Positions 9,018-16,478 of a DNA stretch of 64,000 bases are shown piece after piece. The DNA is taken from positions 1 to 64,000 of the forward strand of contig CAWEFK010000019.1 of NCBI GenBank assembly GCA_963808315.1, written 5' to 3'. The DNA is from Palsa-504 sp963808315. Lineage in GTDB: Bacteria > Actinomycetota > Actinomycetes > Streptosporangiales > Streptosporangiaceae. Every line of letters begins with the position of its first letter. Positions within the stretch are counted from its first letter, which is position 1. The notes below the pieces were generated by a model, which made no database searches, had not been told where the DNA came from, and was given only the letters and a program-made list of their open reading frames with translations. Made by a program: the position numbers and the translations under genes.

Positions 9018-10752
9018 TCAGGTCTTTAATCGAGGATGTCGTCGGAGGATCACGGGTGCGCCGAATGAAGTGACCGCCATCTCGTAGGCGCGGAGGACAT
9101 TGCGCATGATGGGCGGCCCCTTCTGGCCGCGGCTGACTGCGCGCTTTATGCGGGCCTCGAGGGACGGCCACAGCGCGTCTGCCAGCTTTTTCTTAGACAG
9201 GCCGCTTCCTCTCCACCGAACATCGTCCACATTCGGCGACGGATCCCGTGTTCGCTGCATATGCAACGCATTGATCAGCGCAGCGCGGCCCCTGGGATGA
9301 GACAAGTTTGCGATGCGCAGCATTGCATCGGCGAGCTGCGCATCGCTGAAGTGCGCGAACTCGAATGGCAGTTTCCCCCATGTCCGGATCTCCACCGTTC
9401 GCGCTCGCAGCCCGTAGCTAAGCAGATCGCGCTGCAGGTCGGCCGGTACGTTCTTAATTATCGCCTTCAGCAGCTCCCTCCGCTGACGCTGTCGCTCCTT
9501 CACATCCCGGTACTTATTCTCTGCGTCGGTAAGCACTAGGAACCGGGTGAACGGCTGGTCGAGGGTAACGCCTCTTCCATAATCGGTGCCAAGCACGGGC
9601 TCAGCAGTGTACCGGGCAAGCACATGCAGATCCTTGGTGCCGTCGAACTCGACGATCCGGATGAAGTTGCGGTCCTTCCTAATGCCCAGCGTATCCATCA
9701 CCCTGGGGATGAGGCGGTATTCAGTGTCTCCTTCGATAGCGAGGACCAGCGTCGGATGTGGCGAGAGCCTCAAATCAGTCAAGGCCGCGTCAAGCGACTC
9801 AGGACGATCACGCAAGCCTTGCTGGGATAGCGGAGGCGTGTATGTCGGCCGGGCCGGCGCAACCTCGTCAGCGAAGCGGTCGAGGATGTCGGCAGCCAGA
9901 CGGTAGTCCATGGCCGAAAGGGCATCACCGCGCAGCGAGTCCCACGCGTCGGCTTTGGCTCGCCGGACCAGGTCATAGAAATCGCCGAGGTCATCACGCC
10001 CACTAGCCATCACGCGAAGCTGGGTAACCTGGTCGACGATGTTGTCCGTGTCAGCCCGAGCCAAGCCAGCATTGCCGTTGCATCGAACTCCACCAAGGCC
10101 TCGCGCCAGACACCGGGATCGTTCCTGAGCGTATTCATGATCCGTGGCCAGTAGTAGGTGTCAAGGGCGGTGAGCGTGACCGAGAGGGCACGCCAAGAGC
10201 GCACCGTCTGGCGGCCACGTTCACTAGGACGGTGCACTTCATCGAGCGACCAGACGATATTCCCATCGGACTCGCGCCTCGGCTCCAGGTGCTCGACCAC
10301 GTCTGCTGCGGCATCCAGGCCGAGGAGCTGATGGCGTGAGTACAGATACCCTCCGTCCGCTGATGGCCAGGGCGTAAACCGCGGTACCTGAGGCCAGTCC
10401 TGGAAGGTAGCATCGGCGTCCGGGTCGGATACTCGCCCTTCAATTGCGGCACGCATGAGTTCGATCGGTATGGTCGTTGTGGCATGAGCGGCGGTCAAAC
10501 TCCAGAGGTGTCGATAGCTCGCTGCGGGTCTTCACCCGACATCTCGACACGGAGCATCGGCACCAGGGCACCATGCCGGTGCAGCGTTTGGAGCAGGTCG
10601 GCATTGAATGAAGGGTAGCTCCGCCTAGCGAAGGTCCGACGCTTATCGGCCTCTTCCGCGAACGCGCTCGGTGGTAGCAGGTGCACCTGGCTGAAAGGAT
10701 AGGACAATGTCAGTAGGTCTAGGCTAGACCGGGCTGTAGCTGCTGGTGTCAT
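9018..10752 (-). pseudogene. TOPRIM-domain protein of about 578 residues, split by two frameshifts
   Basis: Three reverse frames (10752-10495, 10498-10010, 10064-9018) read as one protein. The first part has SLDLLTLSYPFSQVHLLPPS and LLQTLHRHGALVPMLRVE. The middle has YLYSRHQLLGLDAAADVVEH. The last part (348 residues) has a TOPRIM core: TLVLAIEGDTEYRLIP, with the conserved Glu, and FLVLTDAENKY, with the DxE/DxN metal site. TOPRIM domains of this shape occur in OLD-family nucleases and other phage-defence proteins, but here there is no ATPase domain. The frames meet at TTGA and at an overlap near 10,040. It may be a defence gene carried by the element, now broken or mis-sequenced. Confidence 0.6.
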
Positions 10753-10852
10753 AACTCCAATACCGTTCAGCTAATTTGGCAAGCGTTGAATACGCACATT
10801 CCCGTATGGCGATGCGTCCGAGTCTATTTGGAACATACTGGGACTGTTGCTA

Positions 10853-10872
10853 ACCAGGATGAACTCGTAGAG
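10853..10872 (+). repeat. Left terminal inverted repeat of the IS630 element
   Basis: ACCAGGATGAACTCGTAGAG directly follows the TA target. It pairs with 11993-12012 in inverse orientation with three mismatches. Confidence 0.8.
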
Positions 10873-10915
10873 ATTGGGTCGTGACGTCGGGTGGTTGCGG
10901 GCGTATGACCGAAGT

Positions 10916-11985
10916 ATGCGGTATGCACAGCGGGGCGGGTATACGCCCGCCGAGCAGCAGCGGCGTGAGCGGCTGCGGCTGGAGGCCGCCGGGCGGTTCG
11001 CCGCCGGCGACGAGATCAGCGAGATCGCAGCTGACCTGCGGGTCACGCCGGGTTCGGTGCGGCGGTGGCACCGGGCCTGGCAGGACGGCGGCCCGGAGGC
11101 GCTGCGGTCCAAAGGGCCGGTGTCGCGGGAGAAGCTGAGCCCGCAGCAGTGGGCCCGGCTGGAGGCCGAGCTGCGGAAGGGCCCGCTGGCGCACGGGTTC
11201 GCTCATGACCAGCGGTGGACGCTGGGCAGGATCAAGACGCTGATCGGCAAGATGTTTCACGTCGGGTACACGCCCGAGGGGGTGTGGAAGCTGATGCGCC
11301 GGCACGGCTGGTCAGCCCAGGTCCCGGTCCGCCAGGCGATGGAACGCGACGACGAGGCCGTGGCGGTGTGGAAGGACCAGGTGTGGCCCGATATAAAAGC
11401 ACGGCGCGTGACCTGGGCGCCTTCATCTGCTTCGAGGACGAGGCAGGCCAGGGGCTGAGGCCTCCCAAGGGCCGCACCTGGGCGCCGCGCGGCGCCCGCC
11501 CGGTGGTCAGGGTCCGCGGCGCGGGCGGCGGCCGGGTCAGCATCGCCGGGGTGGCGTGCTACCGGCCCGGGGACCGGCCGCACCTGTACTACCACCTGCT
11601 GGTCTACCGGCGCCGCAAGGGCGAGGCCAAGGGGTTCAGCTGGGCTGATTACCGGGACCTGATCATCGCCACCCACCGCCAGCTGGCCGCCCCGCTGGTC
11701 TGGGTCTGGGACAACCTCAACATCCACCTGGCCCCGGACCTGGCGGACTTCGCGAAGGAGAACGAGGAATGGCTGCGCATCTACCGGCTGCCCGCATACG
11801 CGCCTGACCTGAATCCGGCGGAGGGCATCTGGTCGCTGCTCAAGCGGTCCATGGTCAACTTCGCCGCCGCCGACCTGGACGGCCTGGTCCGCATCGTCAA
11901 GCGCAAGCTGAAGAAGATCCAGTACCGGCCCCACCTGATCGACGGCTGCCTGACCGCCACCGGCCTGGAAATTGAACCTTGGTGA
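10916..11985 (+). CDS. IS630-family transposase, two frames joined by likely -1 frameshifting
   Basis: Frame one starts MRYAQRGGYTPAEQQRRERL and carries the helix-turn-helix region (SEIAADLRVTPGSVRRWHRA) and a winged-helix part (HVGYTPEGVWKLMRRHGW). It ends with nonsense at 11458. Frame two takes over near 11,396 with GAFICFEDEAGQGLRPPKGR, then VWDNLNIHL and APDLNPAEGIWSLLKR, giving the DDE catalytic triad. The shift is -1 at an AAAA run followed by a hairpin, so one fusion transposase can be made. The total is about 356 residues, normal for IS630. An alternative GTG/ATG start at 10874 adds 14 residues with no family similarity. Confidence 0.85.
11393..11421 (+). other. Probable programmed -1 frameshift site
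   Basis: At 11393-11398 the zero frame reads ATA AAA. Slipping one base back on the A run gives AAA AGC and puts ribosomes in the frame of the catalytic domain. Five bases later GGCGC (11403-11407) can pair with GCGCC (11417-11421) across a nine-base loop. A slippery A run plus a nearby hairpin is the usual layout for insertion-sequence frameshifting. The new frame has no stop between the two domains. Confidence 0.55.
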
Positions 11986-11992
11986 CCACATG

Positions 11993-12012
11993 CACTACGA
12001 GTTCAATCTGGT
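11993..12012 (-). repeat. Right terminal inverted repeat of the IS630 element
   Basis: The complement reads ACCAGATTGAACTCGTAGTG and is followed outside by TA. It matches the left repeat in 17 of 20 positions. Confidence 0.8.
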
Positions 12013-12383
12013 TAGTTCCACGCCGGCGGTGATCTGAGGTTATCGTCTGCGCAGTGCCGAGACACTGCCGACGGACTGGATCGGGGTCGGCGGCCTGACC
12101 CGGTGGTGCCGCGACCCAGTGGATGAGGTGCTGGTGAAACGCGCCATCGGCAGTAGCGGTGACGCGGAGCCTCACCGTCTTCAGCACTGGCGAGGACCGT
12201 CAGCTCATCTCCTGGTGGGTCTGGGCACTCGACGACTGTCCCGACCTGGGCGCAGGCCGACGTGACTGCCTCAAAGAACAGTTCAACCTGCTCACCAGCA
12301 ACGGCTGACTGGGCTCAATCTGCGCCAAGACGGCGCGGCTACTGATCACGTCTGCATGCGGACAAAATCAACCGCCACGGTGG
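12013..12383. other. Gap between IS630 and the recombinase, possible gene fragment
   Basis: Forward frames give short pieces such as LISWWVWALDDCPDL (about 12,200-12,250) that end at 12,309 with a stop. They may be the 3' end of a gene cut by the insertion sequence. No complete gene or known domain is visible. The last 20 bases resemble the sequence that joins the zinc-ribbon gene to the recombinase remnant in copy 1. Confidence 0.4.
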
Positions 12384-13940
12384 TCACCCAAGGTGAGCTG
12401 TCCCTCGCACGTCTCCCTGGATCACGCTGACTTCGGTCTTCGTGGCGTGGACGAGGAACCCGTGCGAGGTCAGCCACGCTCCGCGCTCGGACACGGGGAG
12501 CGCCTGGTAGATGTCGCAGTACAGCTCCCCGGTGAGCTGCTCTTCCCACCGGTCGGGCTCGGCGGGCAGGGCCTTGAGCCGGTCCCGTTCGGCGCGCAGC
12601 CTGCGGACCTGCTCGTCGAACTGCTCATCAGACATGACGTCCGGGTCCAGTGCCCTGACCCGGTAGCTGATCTCATCCAGCTGGTCCTGGTAGTCGGTGC
12701 CCTTGACCAGGATCAGCCTTTTGACCGGGACACGGAACGTGGTGGCCATGATCTCGTTGACGGCCGCGTCCACGATCTCCATCCGTACCATGTTGCCGCA
12801 CCCCTTGCGGCGGCTCCCTGTGCCGGTGCACCGGTAGTAGGTGTAGGTCCCGCCGCCGTGCTTGCTCGATGCCCGGCAGGTGAGCTTGTTCATCGACGAG
12901 CTCTCGCAGTCCGGGCACTTGATGGCGCCCTTCAGCATCGCCCGCGTCTGCGGCTCCCCCCTCGGGCCGCGCTTCTCCCGGCCCGCCAGAGCCTCATTGG
13001 CCAGCCGGAACCGGCGCGCGTCGATCAGCGCCTCGCACGAATGCTCCCACTTCTCCGACCACACCACCTTCCCCGTCACCGGGTCACGTTCGGCACGGGT
13101 CATCCAGTAGTGCCCCCGGTACACCGGGCTCCTGATCAGGTCGGCCAGCCTCGTCGGCCACCACGGCACGTCGGCCAGCTCCCCGGTCTGCGGATCGAGC
13201 TTGTGCCACAGGTGCAGCGAGTCCAGCCAGCCGCAGATGTCCGCCAGGCTCTTCCCGGCGATGACCATGTCGTAGATCTGCGGGATGTACTCCCGTCCCA
13301 GGTCAGTGGCGGCCAGCCGCCTGTCGTACTTGGGACCCTCGGTCACGTAACCCCACGGGATGCGCCCGACGAACTTGTTCTCCCGGCGCAGCGCGTCGGT
13401 GGCCCGCACGACGCGCTCGCGGCCCAGCTCCCATTCCCGGCGCGCGGCCATCTTCTCCGCCTGCCACTGCCAGTAGTCCGAATCGAACTTGTCCGCCCGC
13501 GCCGGGTACTGCGGGCCGTCCACGATGATCAGCCGCTTGCCGTGCTGCGTCGCCCAGAACTCGATCCGGGTGAAATCCTCCTGGGTGCCCCGGGACCAGC
13601 GGTCGGTCTTGTACGCCACGACCGCGTCGTACATGGCCATCTTCTCGGGCTCGGTGACCCACGGCTTGAGGTTCTTGCGGTCCCACGGCGCGACCGTGCC
13701 CGACTTGGTGTCGGCCACCACGTCGATGACCGTCATCCCCTCCCGCTCGCAGAACGCGCGGGACTTCTCATCCTGGGTGTCGATCCCGATGCCCTGCTGC
13801 CCGCCGCGCTGGAGCTTGCTCAGCCTGGCCGCGATCAGCGCCCGCACCGGGCGCTCCCCGGGATGCACCACCGGATGCGCCGGCGGTGCGTCCTGGGTGC
13901 GCGGTTGCGCTGGTGCATCTGATGGGTGCGGCTGCTCCAT
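12384..13940 (-). CDS. Large serine recombinase (integrase)
   Basis: The protein has 518 residues. The N-terminal resolvase domain contains ALIAARLSKLQRGGQQGIGI with the likely nucleophile Ser41. DRWSRGTQEDF and the following helices complete it. The recombinase domain lies at about residues 195-330 (GRIPWGYVTEGPKYDRRLAA). A zinc ribbon has Cys pairs in IKCPDC and YYRCTGTGSRRKGCG, and a coiled-coil-like tail follows. Such enzymes integrate and excise phages and conjugative elements at specific att sites without host factors. The gene starts 77 bases from the truncated VOC gene, as expected when attP lies beside int. The shorter copy at 1765-2245 is a relic of a sibling. Confidence 0.93.
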   Translation of the reverse strand: MEQPHPSDAPAQPRTQDAPPAHPVVHPGERPVRALIAARLSKLQRGGQQGIGIDTQDEKSRAFCEREGMTVIDVVADTKSGTVAPWDRKNLKPWVTEPEKMAMYDAVVAYKTDRWSRGTQEDFTRIEFWATQHGKRLIIVDGPQYPARADKFDSDYWQWQAEKMAARREWELGRERVVRATDALRRENKFVGRIPWGYVTEGPKYDRRLAATDLGREYIPQIYDMVIAGKSLADICGWLDSLHLWHKLDPQTGELADVPWWPTRLADLIRSPVYRGHYWMTRAERDPVTGKVVWSEKWEHSCEALIDARRFRLANEALAGREKRGPRGEPQTRAMLKGAIKCPDCESSSMNKLTCRASSKHGGGTYTYYRCTGTGSRRKGCGNMVRMEIVDAAVNEIMATTFRVPVKRLILVKGTDYQDQLDEISYRVRALDPDVMSDEQFDEQVRRLRAERDRLKALPAEPDRWEEQLTGELYCDIYQALPVSERGAWLTSHGFLVHATKTEVSVIQGDVRGTAHLG

Positions 13941-13999
13941 GTCGCTCGCCTCGCCAAGGTCGGTGCGTCTGCTACGCTCCCCTTATTAGCTTAAATCCG

Positions 14000-14040
14000 A
14001 CCTTAACACATGTATCCTAGCCCTCTGGCACCTTCAGGAA
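14000..14040. other. Putative right attachment junction of the element (attR or attL)
   Basis: The VOC-family gene on the right loses homology to its family at about codon 76 (FLKVPEG) and stops at 14017. The integrase begins at 13940. The junction must lie close to the shared segment CCCTCTGGCACCTTCAGG at 14018-14035. The core and exact boundary need the other end of the element, which is outside the window. No tRNA gene is present here. Confidence 0.5.
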
Positions 14041-14250
14041 GGACAAGCTGGAGGCCAGGCCGTTCGGGTCACACAGGTACGCGCCGTCCTCCCGCTCATC
14101 CGCCGGGATCTCGTAGTGCGTGAACCAATCATCCCAGCTCGCGAACCCCGCGGGCAGTGGCTGCGGCACATACCCCAGGGCCAGCGCCCAGAACTTCGCC
14201 AGCTCCACCGGCCGGGCACAGTCAATCGTCAGACTCCACGGGGTGCCCAT
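14017..14250 (-). pseudogene. VOC/glyoxalase-like protein, truncated by element integration
   Basis: The gene starts at an ATG at 14250 behind GGAGGGAGGG, a strong ribosome binding site. The 77 residues contain TPWSLTIDCARPVELAKFWA, LALGYVPQPL and AYLCDPNGLASSLSFLKV. This is the first half of the glyoxalase-like (VOC) proteins common in actinomycetes, which usually continue with a second half beginning NRLHLDL. Here the frame stops right after KVPEG. The missing half should lie at the far end of the element, outside the window. I infer that insertion used this gene as the attachment site. Confidence 0.75.
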
Positions 14251-14357
14251 GGGTCCCTCCCTCCACATGCCGACTCTCCGCCCGCGGGCCCGAAACCCGT
14301 TGCACGTCCCCGTTCCTTCACCCAACTTAACCCGGGCGCCGCACGAGTCTCCGCCCG

Positions 14358-14411
14358 CATGATCGCGAAGACTTTTACCCCGCCCGAGGGGTAGAAGTCT
14401 TCGCGATCATG
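14358..14411. terminator. Long inverted repeat downstream of the hydrogenase operon
   Basis: Arms of 24 bases (14358-14381 and 14388-14411) match at 23 positions around a six-base loop, GCCCGA. The left arm begins CATGATCGCGAAGACTTTTA. It lies about 95 bases past the end of the last operon gene and upstream of the truncated VOC gene. A stem this strong should stop transcription in both directions, although it lacks a U tract. A related half-arm occurs near 63,776. Confidence 0.6.
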
Positions 14412-14504
14412 AAACTGCCCGGCCGAGGGATGCCACACCAGCAACGTGAAGTAGGTTCCGCCCCAGGCCCAGCAGTCGTAAGCCGGGCTTTGCCGGGGCG
14501 CTCG

Positions 14505-15395
14505 TCAGCTCAGCACGTCGAGGGGGCCGGAGTGGTCGACGCCGTGGTTGACCATGTCCAGGTGGCGCTGGGTGAAGTCGCGCAGCGACCGGAGCTGGCG
14601 CGGGGTGAGCCGGTCGCAGACCCAGTCCCAGTGCAGCGCAACCCAGTCTCCGGGCTTGACGTCGCGGGTCAGGCTCGTGCCGTCGAGGGTCAGCCTGCCC
14701 ATCTCCTTGGTGGGTTCGCCCAGGGTCAGCAGGCGTCCGTCCCAGACCAGCGGCCGGTAGTCGACGACCGCCTGGTCGCCATGGACGGTGCTCACCCGAC
14801 CCCACCGGATCCGGCACCGGTCCAGGACCGTCAGGGCGTGCTTGGCCTTGCGGTCATCGCCCAGCATGCTTACCCACGGGTAGACGCCGAACACGTGGAA
14901 GCTGTGATGCGGTACCCCGCCCGCGAGCACGCCCTCGGCCAGGTACTGGAACTTGTGGCCGGCCCGAGCCCGGAACCGGTCCGCCATCGCGTCGCCGACC
15001 TTCGTCACGGACACCCTGTTGAGCAACTCGTTGCCCACCCAGTAGGCCTCCACCACCCGGCAGTCCAGCGGGTCCTTGATGCCGCAGCTGGCCGCGATCA
15101 GTTCCAGGTACGGCCAGGCGCCGGAGAACGCCTGAGCCAGCTGGACCAGTCCCCGGTCGACCACGCCGGCCACCGCGTACTCGCGGAACGCGGCGAAGTC
15201 GTCCGGACCGCAGTAACCGAGCGAGCTCGGCGGGTAGGCGTACCTGACGAACATCAGCGGACCCTCGTTGGCCGCAGCGGCTGACAACCCGTTCGCCCCG
15301 TTGGCCCCGCTGGGCTCGTAGGACCTGTTGGCTCCGTTTGCCCCGTTACCCCCGCTGGGTTCGTGCGGAAACGGGGCGCCCGTCGGCTCGGTCAT
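14505..15395 (-). CDS. DUF6390-like protein, last gene of the hydrogenase operon
   Basis: Translation most likely starts at the ATG at 15395 behind CTGGAGGGACCC, giving 296 residues. After a low-complexity stretch (NGANGANRSYEPSGANGANG) the protein has MFVRYAYPPSSLGYCGPDDF, then SGAWPYLELIAASCGIKDPL and DCRVVEAYWVGNELL. I recognise this as the hydrogenase-associated family named DUF6390 (from memory). It is found with group 1h hydrogenases in actinobacteria and has no assigned biochemical role. It is about 115 bases downstream of the YtxH-like gene on the same strand. A possible role in hydrogenase assembly or activity is only a guess from its position. Confidence 0.75.
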   Translation of the reverse strand: MTEPTGAPFPHEPSGGNGANGANRSYEPSGANGANGLSAAAANEGPLMFVRYAYPPSSLGYCGPDDFAAFREYAVAGVVDRGLVQLAQAFSGAWPYLELIAASCGIKDPLDCRVVEAYWVGNELLNRVSVTKVGDAMADRFRARAGHKFQYLAEGVLAGGVPHHSFHVFGVYPWVSMLGDDRKAKHALTVLDRCRIRWGRVSTVHGDQAVVDYRPLVWDGRLLTLGEPTKEMGRLTLDGTSLTRDVKPGDWVALHWDWVCDRLTPRQLRSLRDFTQRHLDMVNHGVDHSGPLDVLS

Positions 15396-15513
15396 CGGGT
15401 CCCTCCAGTGATCTCTCGGGCTTCGGTCACCTGGCGGCTGCCTGCGCGCCGGCGCACCGTTTCCGGTGCGCCCGCGCACAAGCCGTGTTCGTGCATTCCG
15501 CTCCCTGTTGGGG

Positions 15514-15801
15514 TCAGGCGGCTGCGGCGGCGCGGCGGGCCGACCGGCGCTCGAGAACTTCGTCCATCACGCTGCCGAGCAGTGCCGCCTTGCTGCGGCC
15601 TGACTTCCCGCCCATCCGGTCCAGGGCCGGAGCCGCCACGGATTCCAGCGCGGACAGGCCTTCGCCCAGCAGTCGCCGGGTCTCCTGCGACGCCACGATG
15701 GCCTGGGCCGAGTCCAGCGCCTTCTGCAGGCCGTCCCGGCCCTGGCGCGTGCCGAGATAGTAACCGACCGCGAAACCAAGTACTACTTCCACGCCTATCA
15801 C
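15514..15801 (-). CDS. Small YtxH-like membrane-associated protein
   Basis: The 95-residue protein starts at a GTG at 15801 behind GAGAGG. It begins MIGVEVVLGFAVGYYLGTRQ, a short hydrophobic segment ending in the YLGTRxGR pattern of YtxH-like proteins. A helical, charged remainder follows (SRRLLGEGLSALESVAAPAL-like). It lies 20 bases after the DUF6893-like stop and is probably translated from the same mRNA. Similar small proteins accompany group 1h hydrogenases in actinomycetes. It may help tether or assemble the complex, but nothing in the sequence proves a function. Confidence 0.65.
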   Translation of the reverse strand: MIGVEVVLGFAVGYYLGTRQGRDGLQKALDSAQAIVASQETRRLLGEGLSALESVAAPALDRMGGKSGRSKAALLGSVMDEVLERRSARRAAAAA

Positions 15802-15821
15802 ATCCTCTCCGGCGCGGGTGG

Positions 15822-15926
15822 TTACATCTCTCGGAGCTCCAGGTAACGCTTGATGTCAGGTAGTGATTCGATCACCATGGCCAGTACTGCGGCTACGAAA
15901 ACCGCCTTGATCAGCCTGCTCAGCAT
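15822..15926 (-). CDS. DUF6893-like single-span membrane peptide, in frame with the protease
   Basis: An ATG at 15926 follows GGGAAGGGAGGTGCGCGGG, with a textbook ribosome binding site. It encodes 34 residues, opening MLSRLIKAVFVAAVLAMVIE and then SLPDIKRYLELREM. This is one membrane span followed by the conserved LPDIKRY motif I associate with DUF6893. In related operons it is a separate gene. Here the upstream protease frame has no stop and enters it in phase, so it may be made alone, as a fusion tail, or both. The ribosome binding site suggests separate translation occurs. Confidence 0.7.
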   Translation of the reverse strand: MLSRLIKAVFVAAVLAMVIESLPDIKRYLELREM

Positions 15927-16478
15927 CCCGCGCACCTCCCTTCCCGGTTGTCGCGGTTTCCCTGGTAAATTCGTTGCGCTTCCGGCGTCCTGCGGGTCTG
16001 GTGCGACCGCGGCCGCCTGGGCCAGGATCTCCTCGACCGCCCGCACGGCGTGCGGCAAGGCGTCGGCCACCGGGTCAGACAGGCCCATGCGGGCGCTGAC
16101 GTCGGCGGGCTCGCAGGCCACCAGCAGGGTGCGGCCGGGTCGGCCGCCCAGCGAGGAAAGCAGCGCGAAGATGCTGTCCGGCGTCAGGCTGTGCGCGTCA
16201 ATGACCGGGCTGGTCAGCGAGGCGGGATCGGGTAGCTCCACGTCGACGACGGTGACCGTGCCCGGCGCTTCGCCGCGCGGCGCCGCGTCGATCAACACGA
16301 ACAGGTCGCAGCCGTTGAGCAGTTCGTAGGCCAGGTGGACGCCGCGGATGCCGAAATCGCGGATTTCCGCGCCGTCGCGGCGCGGCTGCTCACCGAGCAG
16401 CCGGACGACCTCGACCCCGAAGGCATCGTCGCCCAGGAACACGTTGCCCACGCCCGCCACCAGCGTCCGCCCGGTCAT
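15822..16478 (-). CDS. Hydrogenase maturation endopeptidase (M52, HycI/HupD type) running in frame into DUF6893
   Basis: The start is the ATG at 16478, overlapping the previous stop as ATGA. The protein opens MTGRTLVAGVGNVFLGDDAF, with the metal-binding Asp/Glu of M52 proteases in GDDAFG. VLIDAAPRGEAPGTVTV and IDAHSLTPDSIFALL supply the second Asp and the His. These enzymes clip the C-terminal tail of the hydrogenase large subunit after nickel insertion; the tail here would be the last 22 residues of HhyL. The catalytic part ends near residue 160. A poorly conserved linker (about 161-184) then leads without a stop into the 34-residue membrane peptide, for 218 residues in total. A longer start at 16520 adds only Arg-Ala-Gly repeats. 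Confidence 0.88.
   Translation of the reverse strand: MTGRTLVAGVGNVFLGDDAFGVEVVRLLGEQPRRDGAEIRDFGIRGVHLAYELLNGCDLFVLIDAAPRGEAPGTVTVVDVELPDPASLTSPVIDAHSLTPDSIFALLSSLGGRPGRTLLVACEPADVSARMGLSDPVADALPHAVRAVEEILAQAAAVAPDPQDAGSATNLPGKPRQPGREVRGMLSRLIKAVFVAAVLAMVIESLPDIKRYLELREM

Larger units (their letters stand above)
10853..12012. mobile_element. IS630-family insertion sequence, complete
   Basis: A 1,160-base element is bounded by imperfect terminal inverted repeats: 10853-10872 (ACCAGGATGAACTCGTAGAG) and the complement of 11993-12012, with 17 of 20 bases matching. It is flanked by TA on both sides (10851-10852 and 12013-12014), the TA target duplication typical of IS630/Tc1-mariner elements. 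It contains one transposase gene read in two frames. Both ends and all catalytic residues are present, so it may still be mobile. Confidence 0.88.

Noticed and set aside
12393..13922. Forward frame of 509 codons opposite the serine recombinase
   Set aside because: Antisense shadow; the recombinase on the other strand has all expected motifs.
13940..14250. tRNA gene as the integration site
   Set aside because: No cloverleaf can be formed around the junction, and the flanking sequence is clearly a VOC-family gene.
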